64,000 nucleotides of DNA from Streptomyces sp. B21-105 (GTDB lineage: Bacteria; Actinomycetota; Actinomycetes; Streptomycetales; Streptomycetaceae): contig NZ_JARUMJ010000001.1 of assembly GCF_036898465.1 (NCBI RefSeq), positions 5,642,001 through 5,706,000 on the forward strand. Direction: 5' to 3'. Of this stretch, positions 53,792 to 62,597 are shown in pieces; within the stretch, counting starts at the first letter, position 1, and every line of letters starts with the position of its first letter. The position numbers and the translations under genes were made by a program. The notes under the pieces were generated by a model. That model ran no database searches, was not told the DNA's origin, and saw only the letters and a list, made by a program, of their open reading frames with translations.

Positions 53792-53970
53792 GACTCCATG
53801 GTGGCGGTCGGACGGCCCCCGCGGCAGTCGGAACGACCCTGGTCGGACCCTGATATCGGCCCTGACCCGAGGCGGGGGAGGTGTTCGACGTGCGGCGGCG
53901 TCGAAGATCAGGGGCGTCTCGGGGGCGAACCCTGATGCCCTGCCACGCGGCCCGTGTGACCATCGTTGGC

Positions 53971-55263
53971 ATGCCGGAAGCCGCAGCAGCGCCACTCGTC
54001 GAACCGCGGCCGCCGCGCAAGCTCTACCGCAGCAGCGACGGACGCTGGCTCGGTGGTGTGGCGCGGGGGCTCGCCGGGCATCTCGGGCTGCCCGTCGTGT
54101 GGGTGCGGCTGGTCTTCGTCGGCCTGTTCATGGCCGACGGGCTCGGCGCTCTGCTCTACGCCGCCTTCTGGTTCTTCGTGCCGCTCGGGATCGGCGGCGT
54201 CGGCGACCAGAAGCCGCCGTCCCTCGTCGCCACCGAGACCGCGCCCGACGGCCGCCGCAGAATAGTCGCCCGCAAGCCGGACAAGGGGCAGATCGTCGCC
54301 CTGCTCCTCATGGTCGTCGTCGCCGTGGTCTTCGTGGGCAACGTGAACCTGGGCAGCGGCGCCAAGGCGTATCTGCTGCCCGCCGTCCTCGTCGGCGCCG
54401 GCGTCGCCCTCGTCTGGCGCCAGGCGGACAACGCCCGGCGGGCCCGCTGGGTCGAGGTCGGCCGCAGACGCCGCACGCTCACGCTGCTGCGCACCGGCGC
54501 CGGCGTCCTGCTGGTCACGGCCGGCGTCTCCGGCACGTTCGTGCTGCAGGGCTCCGCCGCCCACCTCGGCTCCGTCCTGCAGGCGGCGCTCGCCGTCATC
54601 GTCGGCATCACCCTGCTCGCCGGCCCCTACCTGGTCCGCATGACCCAGGATCTGTCCGAGGAGCGGCTCATGCGCATCCGCGCCCAGGAACGCGCGGAGG
54701 TCGCCGCCCACGTCCACGACTCGGTGCTGCACACCCTGACATTGATCCAGCGCAACGCGGAGAACGCCGGTGAGGTGCGCCGCCTCGCCCGTGCGCAGGA
54801 GCGCGACCTGCGCACCTGGCTCTACAAACCCGAGGGCACCGGCAAGGAGGAAGCCGACGAGCCGACCACCGTCGCCGAAGCGGTCCGGCGCAACGCGGCC
54901 GAGGTCGAGGACAAGCACGGCGTCCCCATCGAGGTCGTCGTCGTCGGAGACTGCCCGCTCGACGACGGAGTCGGCGCACAGATGCAAGCCGCGCGCGAGG
55001 CGATGGTGAACGCGGCCAAGTACGGTGGCGAGGGCGGCGCCGTACAGGTCTACGCCGAAGTCGAGGGCAGGACGGTCTTCGTGTCCGTCCGCGACCGCGG
55101 ACCCGGCTTCGACCTCGACTCGATACCCGGCGACCGCATGGGCGTCAGAGAATCGATCATCGGCCGCATGGAGCGCCACGGGGGCACGGCGCGACTGCGG
55201 GCCGTGCCGGACGGCGGCACGGAGGTCGAACTGGAGATGGAGAGGGCGGAGAAGACGTCATGA
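53971..55263 (+). CDS. PspC-domain sensor histidine kinase
   Basis: A 430-aa membrane kinase. The PspC domain (15-75, KLYRSSDGRWLGGVARGLAG) replaces a typical sensor domain, and further membrane helices (about 108-230) follow. The HisKA_3 phosphoacceptor is in AAHVHDSVLHTLTLIQ (about residue 248) and the HATPase end in AREAMVNAAKYGG and DRGPGFDLD. This is the NarL/LiaS-type class. The stop overlaps the regulator start (ATGA). It probably senses envelope stress through PspC. Confidence 0.9.
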   Translation: MPEAAAAPLVEPRPPRKLYRSSDGRWLGGVARGLAGHLGLPVVWVRLVFVGLFMADGLGALLYAAFWFFVPLGIGGVGDQKPPSLVATETAPDGRRRIVARKPDKGQIVALLLMVVVAVVFVGNVNLGSGAKAYLLPAVLVGAGVALVWRQADNARRARWVEVGRRRRTLTLLRTGAGVLLVTAGVSGTFVLQGSAAHLGSVLQAALAVIVGITLLAGPYLVRMTQDLSEERLMRIRAQERAEVAAHVHDSVLHTLTLIQRNAENAGEVRRLARAQERDLRTWLYKPEGTGKEEADEPTTVAEAVRRNAAEVEDKHGVPIEVVVVGDCPLDDGVGAQMQAAREAMVNAAKYGGEGGAVQVYAEVEGRTVFVSVRDRGPGFDLDSIPGDRMGVRESIIGRMERHGGTARLRAVPDGGTEVELEMERAEKTS

Positions 55264-56012
55264 GCGACCCGAGCAACCCGACCGACACGAACGGCACGAC
55301 GGGAGCGGGGGCGGCCGAGCCGGCCCACGCCCCCGGCGACAGCACGGGCGGGCGCCATGTGCGCGTGGTCCTCGTCGACGACCACCGCATGTTCCGCACG
55401 GGCGTGCAGGCCGAGATCGGCCAGACCGCGCAGACCGGCGTCGAGGTCGTCGGCGAGGCGGCGGACGTCGACCAGGCGGTCACCGTCATCACGGCGACCC
55501 GGCCCGAGGTGGTCCTCCTCGACGTGCACCTGCCGGGCGGCGGCGGCGTCGAAGTGCTGCGCCGCTGCGCTCCCTTGATGAGCGACGCCGAACGGCCCGT
55601 CCGGTTCCTCGCCCTGTCCGTGTCGGACGCGGCGGAGGACGTGATCGGGGTGATCCGCGGCGGCGCCCGCGGATACGTCACCAAGACGATCACCGGGACC
55701 GACCTGGTGAACTCGATCTTCCGGGTGCAGGAGGGCGACGCCGTCTTCTCGCCGCGGCTCGCCGGGTTCGTCCTCGACGCCTTCGCCTCGACCGACGCCC
55801 CACCGGTCGACGAGGACCTGGACCGGCTCACCCAGCGCGAGCGCGAGGTCCTGCGGCTCATCGCCCGCGGCTACGCCTACAAGGAGATCGCCAAGCAGCT
55901 CTTCATCTCCGTCAAGACCGTCGAGTCGCATGTCTCCGCGGTGCTGCGCAAACTCCAGCTGTCCAACCGGCACGAGCTGACCCGCTGGGCCACGGCACGG
56001 CGACTGGTCTGA
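55260..56012 (+). CDS. NarL/LuxR-type response regulator
   Basis: A 250-residue regulator with a disordered N-terminal extension (1-32). The receiver domain has D88 in VVLLDVHLPG and the DD pair at 40-41. The LuxR HTH is C-terminal (LTQREREVLRLIARGYAYKE). Coupled to the preceding kinase by a 4-base overlap. Likely targets include the divergent PspC gene. A decayed TnpB element begins within 40 bases downstream. Confidence 0.92.
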   Translation: MSDPSNPTDTNGTTGAGAAEPAHAPGDSTGGRHVRVVLVDDHRMFRTGVQAEIGQTAQTGVEVVGEAADVDQAVTVITATRPEVVLLDVHLPGGGGVEVLRRCAPLMSDAERPVRFLALSVSDAAEDVIGVIRGGARGYVTKTITGTDLVNSIFRVQEGDAVFSPRLAGFVLDAFASTDAPPVDEDLDRLTQREREVLRLIARGYAYKEIAKQLFISVKTVESHVSAVLRKLQLSNRHELTRWATARRLV

Positions 56013-56040
56013 CGGGGCGAGGCGTCGGCGCGCACCGCCC

Positions 56041-56862
56041 TGAGCCCTCGGGATCAAGACCCTCGCGGTCCTGGCCGACGGCACCGGCGAGATCCGCACC
56101 ATCGACAACCCGCGCCACATGGACGCGGCGTTGAAGCAACTGCGCCGCACCTCCCGCGTCGTGTCCCGCCGCCAGGGACCGGACCGCCGGACCGGCCGCA
56201 AGCCGTCGAAGCGGTGGGAGAAGGCCAACGCCCAGCGCAACAAGGTCCACCACCGGGTGGCGGACCTCCGCACCGACGCCCTGCACAAGCTCACCACCGC
56301 GGTCGCCGCCGAGTACGGCACCGTCGTCGTCGAGGACCTCAACGTCGCCGGCATGCTCCGCAACCGGCGCCTGGCCCGCCGCATCGCCGACGCCGGATTC
56401 GGCGAGATCCGCCGCCAGCTCACCTACAAGACCCGCCGGCGCCACGCCACCCGCATCATCGCGGCCGACCGCTGGTTCCCCTCCTCCAAGACCTGCTCCG
56501 GGCGCGGCGCGGTGAAAGCCAAGCTGCCGCTGCACGTCCGGACCTACACATGCGACGCCTGCCCCCTGGTCATCGACCGGGACACCAACGCGGCCCGCAA
56601 CCTCGCCGCCCTCGCGGCGGCAGCCTGCACCACTGGTACCGGAGTGGCCGGAGACCAGGGCGCGCAAGCGCCGAAACCTCGTGGAGCCGACCAGAAGACC
56701 CGCGCCACCCGTCCCAGCCGCAAGGCCGGGACGGGGCGGGCAGGTGGCGCATTCCCGTACCAGCGGGCGGAAGCGAGAGATCGTCAACAGGACGCTACGG
56801 CCCAACTCGGGCCGTGGTGACCTCGTTACGAACCTTTCTTACCGAATGGGTAGGAATTACTG
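56041..56862 (+). pseudogene. Decayed TnpB gene (5' truncated) and element right end
   Basis: The frame after TGA 56041 begins at ALGIKTLAVLADG, just past where the first RuvC Asp (normally GVDLGIKTL) should be, so about the first 170 codons are gone. The second acid survives in VVVEDLNVAGM and the third in IDRDTNAARNLA. The zinc ribbon is damaged (CSGRG for CSxCG). The coding frame ends at 56820, and a hairpin-like right end (CTTACC/GGGTAGG) follows near 56840. It differs in sequence from the other TnpB elements here. Cannot be an active nuclease. Confidence 0.8.
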
Positions 56863-56897
56863 AGAGTCGATGAGACTTTCAGCAACGGGCGGTACAC

Positions 56898-58016
56898 CTA
56901 GACCACCCGGGCGGCACCCGCGAAGGGCATCTCGTCGATCGGGGCCACGCGCACCGGGGCCGACGGGTTCGGGGCGTGGATCATCCGGCCGTCGCCGATG
57001 TAGAGGCCGACGTGGGAGATGCCGGAGTAGAAGAACACCAGGTCGCCCGGGCGGAGTTCGGAGCGCGACACGCGCTGCCCGGCACCGATCTGGGCGTAGG
57101 TGGTGCGGGGCAGGGAGACCCCCGCGGAGCGGTACGCGGCCAGCACGAGCCCCGAGCAGTCGAAGGCGTTCGGCCCGGTGGCCCCCCACACATAGGGGCT
57201 GCCGAGCTTCGAGTAGGCGTACGAGACGGCCGCTGCGGCACGGGAGCTGGGGGCGTCGGCGGTGCCGGAGCCGGGCGTCCCGAGGTTCGTGCGCGCGCCG
57301 GACGCACCGGACCCACCGCGTGAGGCGCGGGCGCCCGCGCCCCCGCCGCTCGGCTGCTCGCCGAACCTGGCCTGCTCCGCCGCCGTCAGCCGCGACAGCA
57401 GGCGGCGCGCCGCGTCCAGCTTGCCGGTGATCGTCTGCTTCTGCTTCTGCAGTTCGGCCCGACGGGTCCGCAGCGCGGTCAGTTCGAGGCGTGCCGCGCC
57501 GCGCAGCTGCTCGATCTCGCGCAGCTGTCCGCGCACCCGGGTGACGGCGGCGGACTGGCGGTCGCCGGCCCGTTCGGCGAAGGCGGCGCCGTCGAGGTAG
57601 CGGTCGGGGTCGTCGGAGAGCGCCAACCGCACGGCGGGGTCGAGGCCGCCGTCGCGGTACTGCGCCGCGGCCATCGAACCCAGCGCCTCCCGCGTCGCGT
57701 TGAGCTTCTCCTCCTTGCGCGCCGCCTCGTCCCGCAGGTTCTTCAGCCGCTGCTCGGCGGCCGTCGCCCTCTCCTTCACGCCGTTGTACTTCTCGGTGGC
57801 CTCCTCCGCCTCCTGGTAGAGCTTGGCCACCTTCGCCTTGACCTCGGCGGGAGTCAGTTCCGGCTCGGCCTGCCCGGTCCCGTCGAAGGCGGTCGCCGTC
57901 GCCACGCCCGCGAGGGCGATCGTGAAGGCCGTACGGGCTGTACGGCCCGAAGGGCTCGTACGGCCGCCGAGCGAGCGCTGTCGGGGCTTGCGGTGCGCTG
58001 CCACGTGGGACTGCAC
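56898..58016 (-). CDS. NlpC/P60 peptidoglycan endopeptidase with coiled coil
   Basis: A 372-aa exported hydrolase from GTG 58016. The signal region is around TARTAFTIALAGVATATAFD, followed by a long coiled coil (about 65-250, Lys/Glu/Arg-rich heptads). The Ser/Gly linker and the C-terminal NlpC/P60 domain follow, with catalytic Cys in AFDCSGLVLAAY and His in GISHVGLYIGDGRM. Such RipA-like enzymes cleave peptide stems of peptidoglycan during division and sporulation. The overall architecture matches the second hydrolase at 62598. Confidence 0.9.
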   Translation of the reverse strand: MQSHVAAHRKPRQRSLGGRTSPSGRTARTAFTIALAGVATATAFDGTGQAEPELTPAEVKAKVAKLYQEAEEATEKYNGVKERATAAEQRLKNLRDEAARKEEKLNATREALGSMAAAQYRDGGLDPAVRLALSDDPDRYLDGAAFAERAGDRQSAAVTRVRGQLREIEQLRGAARLELTALRTRRAELQKQKQTITGKLDAARRLLSRLTAAEQARFGEQPSGGGAGARASRGGSGASGARTNLGTPGSGTADAPSSRAAAAVSYAYSKLGSPYVWGATGPNAFDCSGLVLAAYRSAGVSLPRTTYAQIGAGQRVSRSELRPGDLVFFYSGISHVGLYIGDGRMIHAPNPSAPVRVAPIDEMPFAGAARVV

Positions 58017-58618
58017 GTCCTTTCGTCGACCGCCCGGCCCGCCGGTCCGCCGCGGGAAGTGCCCCGTGACTGCCGGCCGATCCGTGTCAGGCGGTTCCCG
58101 GGCCGTCGGGGGAGCGGATGGACGGCCCGGGCCGCGGCTGACGCGTCCGGCGACGTTCCGCACGGGGAGCGGTCACGCCGCCGGACTTCCTCGGCGGTGG
58201 TGGCCGACTGCCGCCCCTGGCCCGGGCGGCGGTGGGGAGCCGGTCACCTGGGGAAGGACGGTAGGCCGGTGATGACGTTTGGGTAACGCGATGTGCGGAA
58301 GTGACACGAGCGGACTGCCTGGTGACCGGATGTGTCCCGCTGACCCGGCCGGACGGGGCGGGTTCGCGCGGCGCGCTGACCGAAGGCGGGATTTCGCGAC
58401 CCGCGGGAGCGGGTCGGTGATATGGCGCATATATGCAAGGACGAGCGGTCCCGCGGCGGAATGCGGGGGAGACCCGCTGGGATGAGGGGTGGGGAATCAC
58501 GGGCGAACGGCTAACGGCTAACGGCGAACGGCGGGCGGCGGGTGCTGGGTGCTGGGAGCGGGCAGCGCCGGGGGCGGTGTCGGTCAGCGTGTGCGGGCTG
58601 ATTAGCATCCGGCTTCAT
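58017..58618 (-). promoter_or_regulatory. Long upstream region of the NlpC/P60 gene
   Basis: About 600 bases without a supported gene. Related Streptomyces hydrolase genes can have c-di-AMP (ydaO) riboswitches. I looked for the conserved core here and could not recognise it. Several GC-rich inverted repeats occur at 58085-58210. At the far end, ATTAGCAT near 58601-58608 looks like the -10 of the membrane-protein gene now cut off by the TnpB element. Confidence 0.4.
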
Positions 58619-58764
58619 CGGGAACCTCCGTGGATACTCCGTCCTTCAGGGCGGAGAGGAAACGGACTCCTGCGGAGCAGGGCAAGATGCGGGGTTTCGC
58701 CTCCTGGGCGAAGGACCGCGCTCTGACCAGCGGGTTTGAGCTTCACCTGACGTAACGCTAGTTT

Positions 58765-59967
58765 GTGAGAGTGACCACGACGCAGGTGAAGCGGGCGTTC
58801 AAGTACCGCTTCTATCCCACGGACGAGCAGGCGGCAGAGCTGTCGCGCACGTTCGGCTGTGTCCGCAAGGTCTACAACATGGCCCTCGCCGCCCGCACAC
58901 AGGCATGGACGCGGCAGGAGCGGGTGAACTACAACCAGACGTCGGCCATGCTGACGGCGTGGAAGAAGACCGAGGAACTGGCGTTCCTCAACGAGGTCTC
59001 TTCCGTGCCGCTCCAGCAATGCCTGCGCCATCTGCAAGCCGCGTTCACCCACTTCTTCGGCAAGCGGGCGAAGTACCCGCGCTTCAAGTCGAAGAAGAAG
59101 TCCCGCAAGTCCGCCGAGTACACCACCAGCGGTTTCCGCTTCCGCGACGGCGAACTGACGCTCGCCAAGATGCGTGAGCCGCTCGACGTCGTGTGGTCCC
59201 GGCCGCTCCCGCAGGGCGCCGAGCCGTCCACGGTGACCGTCTCCCAGGACGCAGCCGGGCGCTGGCACGTCTCGATGCTGTGCGACGACCCGACGCTCAA
59301 GCCGCTGCCCGTGAGCGATGCCGCCGTCGGCGTGGACGTCGGCCTCGATCACCTCCTGACGCTCTCCACCGGCGAGAAGGTCGCCAACCCCAGGCACGAG
59401 CGCAAGGACCGTTCCCGCCTCGCCCTGGCCCAGCGTCGTCTGGCGAAGAAGGCCAAGGGGTCGGCGAATCGCGCCGAGGCGGCGCGCAAGGTCGCCAGGA
59501 TCCATGCCCGTATCGCCGACCGTCGCCGTGACGGGCTGCACAAGCTGACCACTCGACTCGTTCGTGAGAACCAAACGATCGTGATCGAGGACCTGACCGT
59601 GCGCAACATGGTCAAGAACCGGACCCTGGCCCGCGCCGTCAGCGACGCGGCGTGGTCGCAGTTCCGGAGCATGCTGGAGTACAAGGCCGCCTGGCACGGG
59701 CGGGAAGTGATCGCGGTGGACCGCTTCTTCCCCTCGTCCAGGCTGTGCTCCGCTTGCGGCGCCCTCCAGGAGAAGATGCCGCTGCACGTCCGCATGTGGA
59801 CGTGCGACAGCTGTGGCACGACCCACGACCGGGACGTGAACGCGGCGAAGAACCTGCTGGCCGCCGGACGGGCGGTGTCGGCCTGTGGAGCCGGTGTAAG
59901 ACCTCAACGGAGTACTCCGGGCGGGCAGTCGGCGATGAAACAGGAAGTCTCACGGCGCGAGCCGTAA
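58765..59967 (+). CDS. tnpB: TnpB RNA-guided nuclease, second type
   Basis: A 400-residue TnpB/OrfB protein unlike the two copies at 21733 and 27064. The N-terminus is VKRAFKYRFYPTDEQAAELS. The RuvC acids are in GVDVGLDHLLTLS, VIEDLTVRNM and DRDVNAAKNLLA. The zinc ribbon (CSACGAL...CDSCGT) is intact. TTGAGC and TAGTTT spaced 17 bases form a promoter ending at GTG 58765/58771, so translation is probably leaderless. Confidence 0.9.
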   Translation: MRVTTTQVKRAFKYRFYPTDEQAAELSRTFGCVRKVYNMALAARTQAWTRQERVNYNQTSAMLTAWKKTEELAFLNEVSSVPLQQCLRHLQAAFTHFFGKRAKYPRFKSKKKSRKSAEYTTSGFRFRDGELTLAKMREPLDVVWSRPLPQGAEPSTVTVSQDAAGRWHVSMLCDDPTLKPLPVSDAAVGVDVGLDHLLTLSTGEKVANPRHERKDRSRLALAQRRLAKKAKGSANRAEAARKVARIHARIADRRRDGLHKLTTRLVRENQTIVIEDLTVRNMVKNRTLARAVSDAAWSQFRSMLEYKAAWHGREVIAVDRFFPSSRLCSACGALQEKMPLHVRMWTCDSCGTTHDRDVNAAKNLLAAGRAVSACGAGVRPQRSTPGGQSAMKQEVSRREP

Positions 59968-59999
59968 GAATCTCCTCCCTTAAGGGAGGGGAGCGTCAA
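59880..59999 (+). ncRNA. Candidate omega/reRNA scaffold of the second-type TnpB element
   Basis: The 3' end of tnpB plus the right-end hairpin (59972-59994) should encode the guide RNA scaffold, with the guide read from 60000 onward (GGACGTACTCATCC). That guide matches the element's own empty donor site next to TTCAT. Position by analogy with studied TnpB systems. Confidence 0.4.
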
Positions 60000-60000
60000 G

Positions 60001-60358
60001 GACGTACTCATCCACCTCTTCGTCGGCCTGCAGCCTGCACATCATCGGCATCGCCTCGCTCCTCGGCGGCTTCCTCACGCAGATGAAGGCGATGGGCCAG
60101 GGCACGGCCCGCTTCGTCCCCGCCATGCTCCACGGCGCGGCGACGATGCTGGTCACGGGCGTGATCCTGGTCGGCCTCAACCAGGCGGACGACCAGAGCG
60201 TCGACAACGTCAAGATCGGCGTGAAGCTGGCCCTGCTGATCGTGATCCTCGGTCTCGTCTATGTGAAGCGCGACGACGAGAAGGTGGAGAAGCCGCTGTT
60301 CGCCCTCGTGGGCCTGCTCACCGTGGCGAACATCTTCATCGCGGTGCTCTGGACCTGA
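60001..60358 (+). pseudogene. Small membrane protein gene disrupted by the TnpB element
   Basis: Codons from about 60035 encode LHIIGIASLLGGFLTQMKAM and three further hydrophobic segments (ARFVPAMLHGAATMLVTGVI, VKLALLIVILGLVY, LVGLLTVANIFIAVLW), a four-helix membrane protein. The first codons (DVLIHLFVGL) lie in another frame because GCCTGCA is tandemly duplicated at 60026-60039. The ATG was split off by the insertion. Internal ATG 60083 could still give a shorter product missing helix one. Function unknown. Confidence 0.75.
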
Positions 60359-61355
60359 TGTCGGCCCGGGCCGAGCCGACCGCCGCAGCGGCGACGACCA
60401 GCCACGCCGCCACGGCGAGCCACAGCAGCGCCTCGCCCGGCCCGTCCAGCGCCGGGACGTCCACGGCGGCTCCGACGGACAGAGTCGCCGCCGCCGTCAT
60501 CCCCATGGGGAACACGGTCGCCCACCGGCGTTCGTCGTAGCGCGGCCGCGGCCACCGCACCTCGGCGTACAGCAGGACGGCGTACCAGACGTAGTCGAGC
60601 ACCAGGAGCGCGACGGTCAGTCCGCGCAGGACGGCGGTGTCGTCGGCGTTCCACAGGTACAGGGCGCCGTCGTCGGCCATGAGGAGTTTCGCGCCCGCGA
60701 GCGCGGAGACGGAGAGCGCCCCGCCCGCCACCCAGTGGTCCCCTGCGCCCTCGGCCGTCTGCCGGAAGTCGAAGAGGCCCAGGGCGACGCCGTACAGCAG
60801 AAGACCGAGCCAGAACAGCACGAGCGCGGTGTGCGCGAGCCAGGCCGCCGACGCGGCCTTCGCGAGCACCGCGCCGAGCACGGCGAGGCTCTGTGGCGCC
60901 ACGCAGCACAGGAAGACCGCCCCGGGCATGCGCCGCTTCCACCGCCGCACGACCGTCACGAACAGCACCGGCCACAGCGCCGCGGCCAGCGCCAGCAGCG
61001 CCTCGGCCAGGGTCTGCCGGCCGCGCGCGGAGATCTGTGTGCCGAGCACGGCCGTCGCCGCGACGGCGGTAAGCGCCCCGGGCGCCCCCGCCTCGGCCCG
61101 CCACCGCGCGCGCTCCCGCACCAGCCGGACGACGAAGTCCGCGGCGAGCGCGACCCAGGCGACGCCCGCCATCGCCAGCCAGACGCGGGACAGCGCCTCG
61201 TGCCCGGCCAGATGCAGACCGACCGACACGATGCCGGTCGCCATCACGGCGGTCCCGGACGCCGGCGGGCGGCGCGCCCACCAGTCGCGGAGCCGGGAGC
61301 GACGCGGGGCGGGCGAGGCGGGCGGGGGTGCGGCAGGCGGGGAGGAGCCGGGCAT
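60336..61355 (-). CDS. TDT-family (tellurite-resistance/dicarboxylate) transporter
   Basis: A 339-residue protein with about ten membrane helices. The first conserved segment is PASGTAVMATGIVSVGLHLA and a later one is RWATVFPMGMTAAATLSVG, both characteristic of the SLAC1/TehA/TDT family of anion or dicarboxylate transporters. A TAGCAT hexamer lies 7 bases before ATG 61355, suggesting a leaderless message. Its 3' end overlaps the membrane-protein remnant by 23 bases, tail to tail. Confidence 0.85.
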   Translation of the reverse strand: MPGSSPPAAPPPASPAPRRSRLRDWWARRPPASGTAVMATGIVSVGLHLAGHEALSRVWLAMAGVAWVALAADFVVRLVRERARWRAEAGAPGALTAVAATAVLGTQISARGRQTLAEALLALAAALWPVLFVTVVRRWKRRMPGAVFLCCVAPQSLAVLGAVLAKAASAAWLAHTALVLFWLGLLLYGVALGLFDFRQTAEGAGDHWVAGGALSVSALAGAKLLMADDGALYLWNADDTAVLRGLTVALLVLDYVWYAVLLYAEVRWPRPRYDERRWATVFPMGMTAAATLSVGAAVDVPALDGPGEALLWLAVAAWLVVAAAAVGSARADIRSRAPR

Positions 61356-61615
61356 GCGGCCGATGCTAGAGAGCGCGCCGCGCCGAGCGAGCGGGCCACG
61401 CGCGCGTGCCCGCAAAAACGACGTGTGCCGCAAGAACGAGGGGTGCGGGGGTGCGACGCGCGGGGACCTGCGGCGGGGCGGCGCGCGGCGCACGATGTAC
61501 GCCGCGCGCGCGTGCGTCAGTCGGCCACCGCCGTCGAGGTGGGCCGGGACCCGCCCTCGACGGCGGCGTTCGGCCCGAGTACTTCAGAGACTGCCGCACG
61601 CCGGACGGCCCGGCG

Positions 61616-62344
61616 TCACTTCAGGTGCCGGTCCAGGAACCGGCACCCGTCCTCCAGTTCGAAGAACGGGGTGCCGGTGTGCCCGCCGAGGTTGGCGTGC
61701 AGCGTCTTCTCCTTGCTGCCGAAGGCGTCGAACAGGTCCAGGGCCCGTTGCCGGGGGTTCCCCTCGTCGTCCCACTGCAGCAGGAACAGCAGCGGCACGG
61801 TGACCCGCCGGGCCTCCTCGCGCTGGGCGCGGGGCACATACCCGCCGGCGAAGAAGCCGGCGGCCGCGATGCGCGGGTCGACCACCGCCAGCCGGATGCC
61901 GAGGGCGGTCCATCCTCCCGAGTACCCGACCGGACCGCCGATCTCCGGCAGCTCGAGGAGGGCGTCCAGAGTGGTCTGCCATTCCGGGACCGCCCGTTCG
62001 ACCAGCGGGCCGATGAGGGACTCGAAGATCTCGTCGACCGGCTCACCCGCCTGCATCGCCCGCCGGAGGTCGGCGCGGGCCTGTTCGTCGGCGGCGGAAC
62101 GGGGTCGGTCACCGCACCCGGCGGCGTCGATGCTCGCCACCGCGTAACCGCGCGCCGCGGTGTACCGGGCCCGGGCCACCAGCCGGGGATCCGCCTTGGG
62201 CAGGCCGTTGTTGTGGGCCATCAGAATCAGCGGTGCCGGCGCGGCGGACTCGGGTGTCCACAGGGTGCCGGGGATCTCGCCGAGGGTGAACTCGCGCTCG
62301 AGGACGCCGTCGTCGGCGAGGCGCTGCTCGGAAGTGAGTCGCAT
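61616..62344 (-). CDS. Alpha/beta hydrolase (dienelactone hydrolase-like)
   Basis: A 242-aa alpha/beta hydrolase. The nucleophile elbow is VGYSGGWTALG, the acid is probably in LLFLLQWDDEGNPRQRALD, and the His in HANLGGHTGTPFFE. The oxyanion region LILMAHNNGLPKADPRLVAR is near the N-terminus. No signal peptide, so it acts in the cytoplasm. Substrate unknown. Confidence 0.85.
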   Translation of the reverse strand: MRLTSEQRLADDGVLEREFTLGEIPGTLWTPESAAPAPLILMAHNNGLPKADPRLVARARYTAARGYAVASIDAAGCGDRPRSAADEQARADLRRAMQAGEPVDEIFESLIGPLVERAVPEWQTTLDALLELPEIGGPVGYSGGWTALGIRLAVVDPRIAAAGFFAGGYVPRAQREEARRVTVPLLFLLQWDDEGNPRQRALDLFDAFGSKEKTLHANLGGHTGTPFFELEDGCRFLDRHLK

Positions 62345-62597
62345 GGTCGTGCCTTTCGGGAATGCGCGTGAACGGCGCTCCCGGACGACCTATCGCCCGA
62401 CCGTGACCCCGGAGGGGAGCACCCATGTCGATACAGCGTTCACGGGTACCACCTCCTCGTCTCTCGCACGGCCGCCAGGAAAGTAGCAGCGGTGGCCGCG
62501 ATCCGCCAACGGGTTTTCCGCGCAGGGTCCGTGACCGTGACACGGCCCGGCGGCGCCGCCGCGGTCCCTTGGTCGGGCCGGCGCCGGCCCGACGCCC

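Larger units (their letters stand above)
58619..59999 (+). mobile_element. TnpB element of a second type, inserted at a start codon
   Basis: The left-end hairpin (CTCCGTCC-TTCA-GGGCGGAG) and right-end hairpin (CTCCTCCC/GGGAGGGGAG) bracket one tnpB gene. Joining the flanks gives GGCTTCAT then GGACGTACTCATCC, which rebuilds an ATG start and natural codons of the following membrane protein. The left limit therefore falls after TTCAT (likely target motif) and the right limit near GCGTCAA. The last base is ambiguous by one position. No TnpA or accessory gene is present. Confidence 0.8.

Noticed and set aside
58017..58440. Possible ydaO (c-di-AMP) riboswitch before the NlpC/P60 gene
   Set aside because: The conserved core could not be recognised; only generic GC hairpins are visible.
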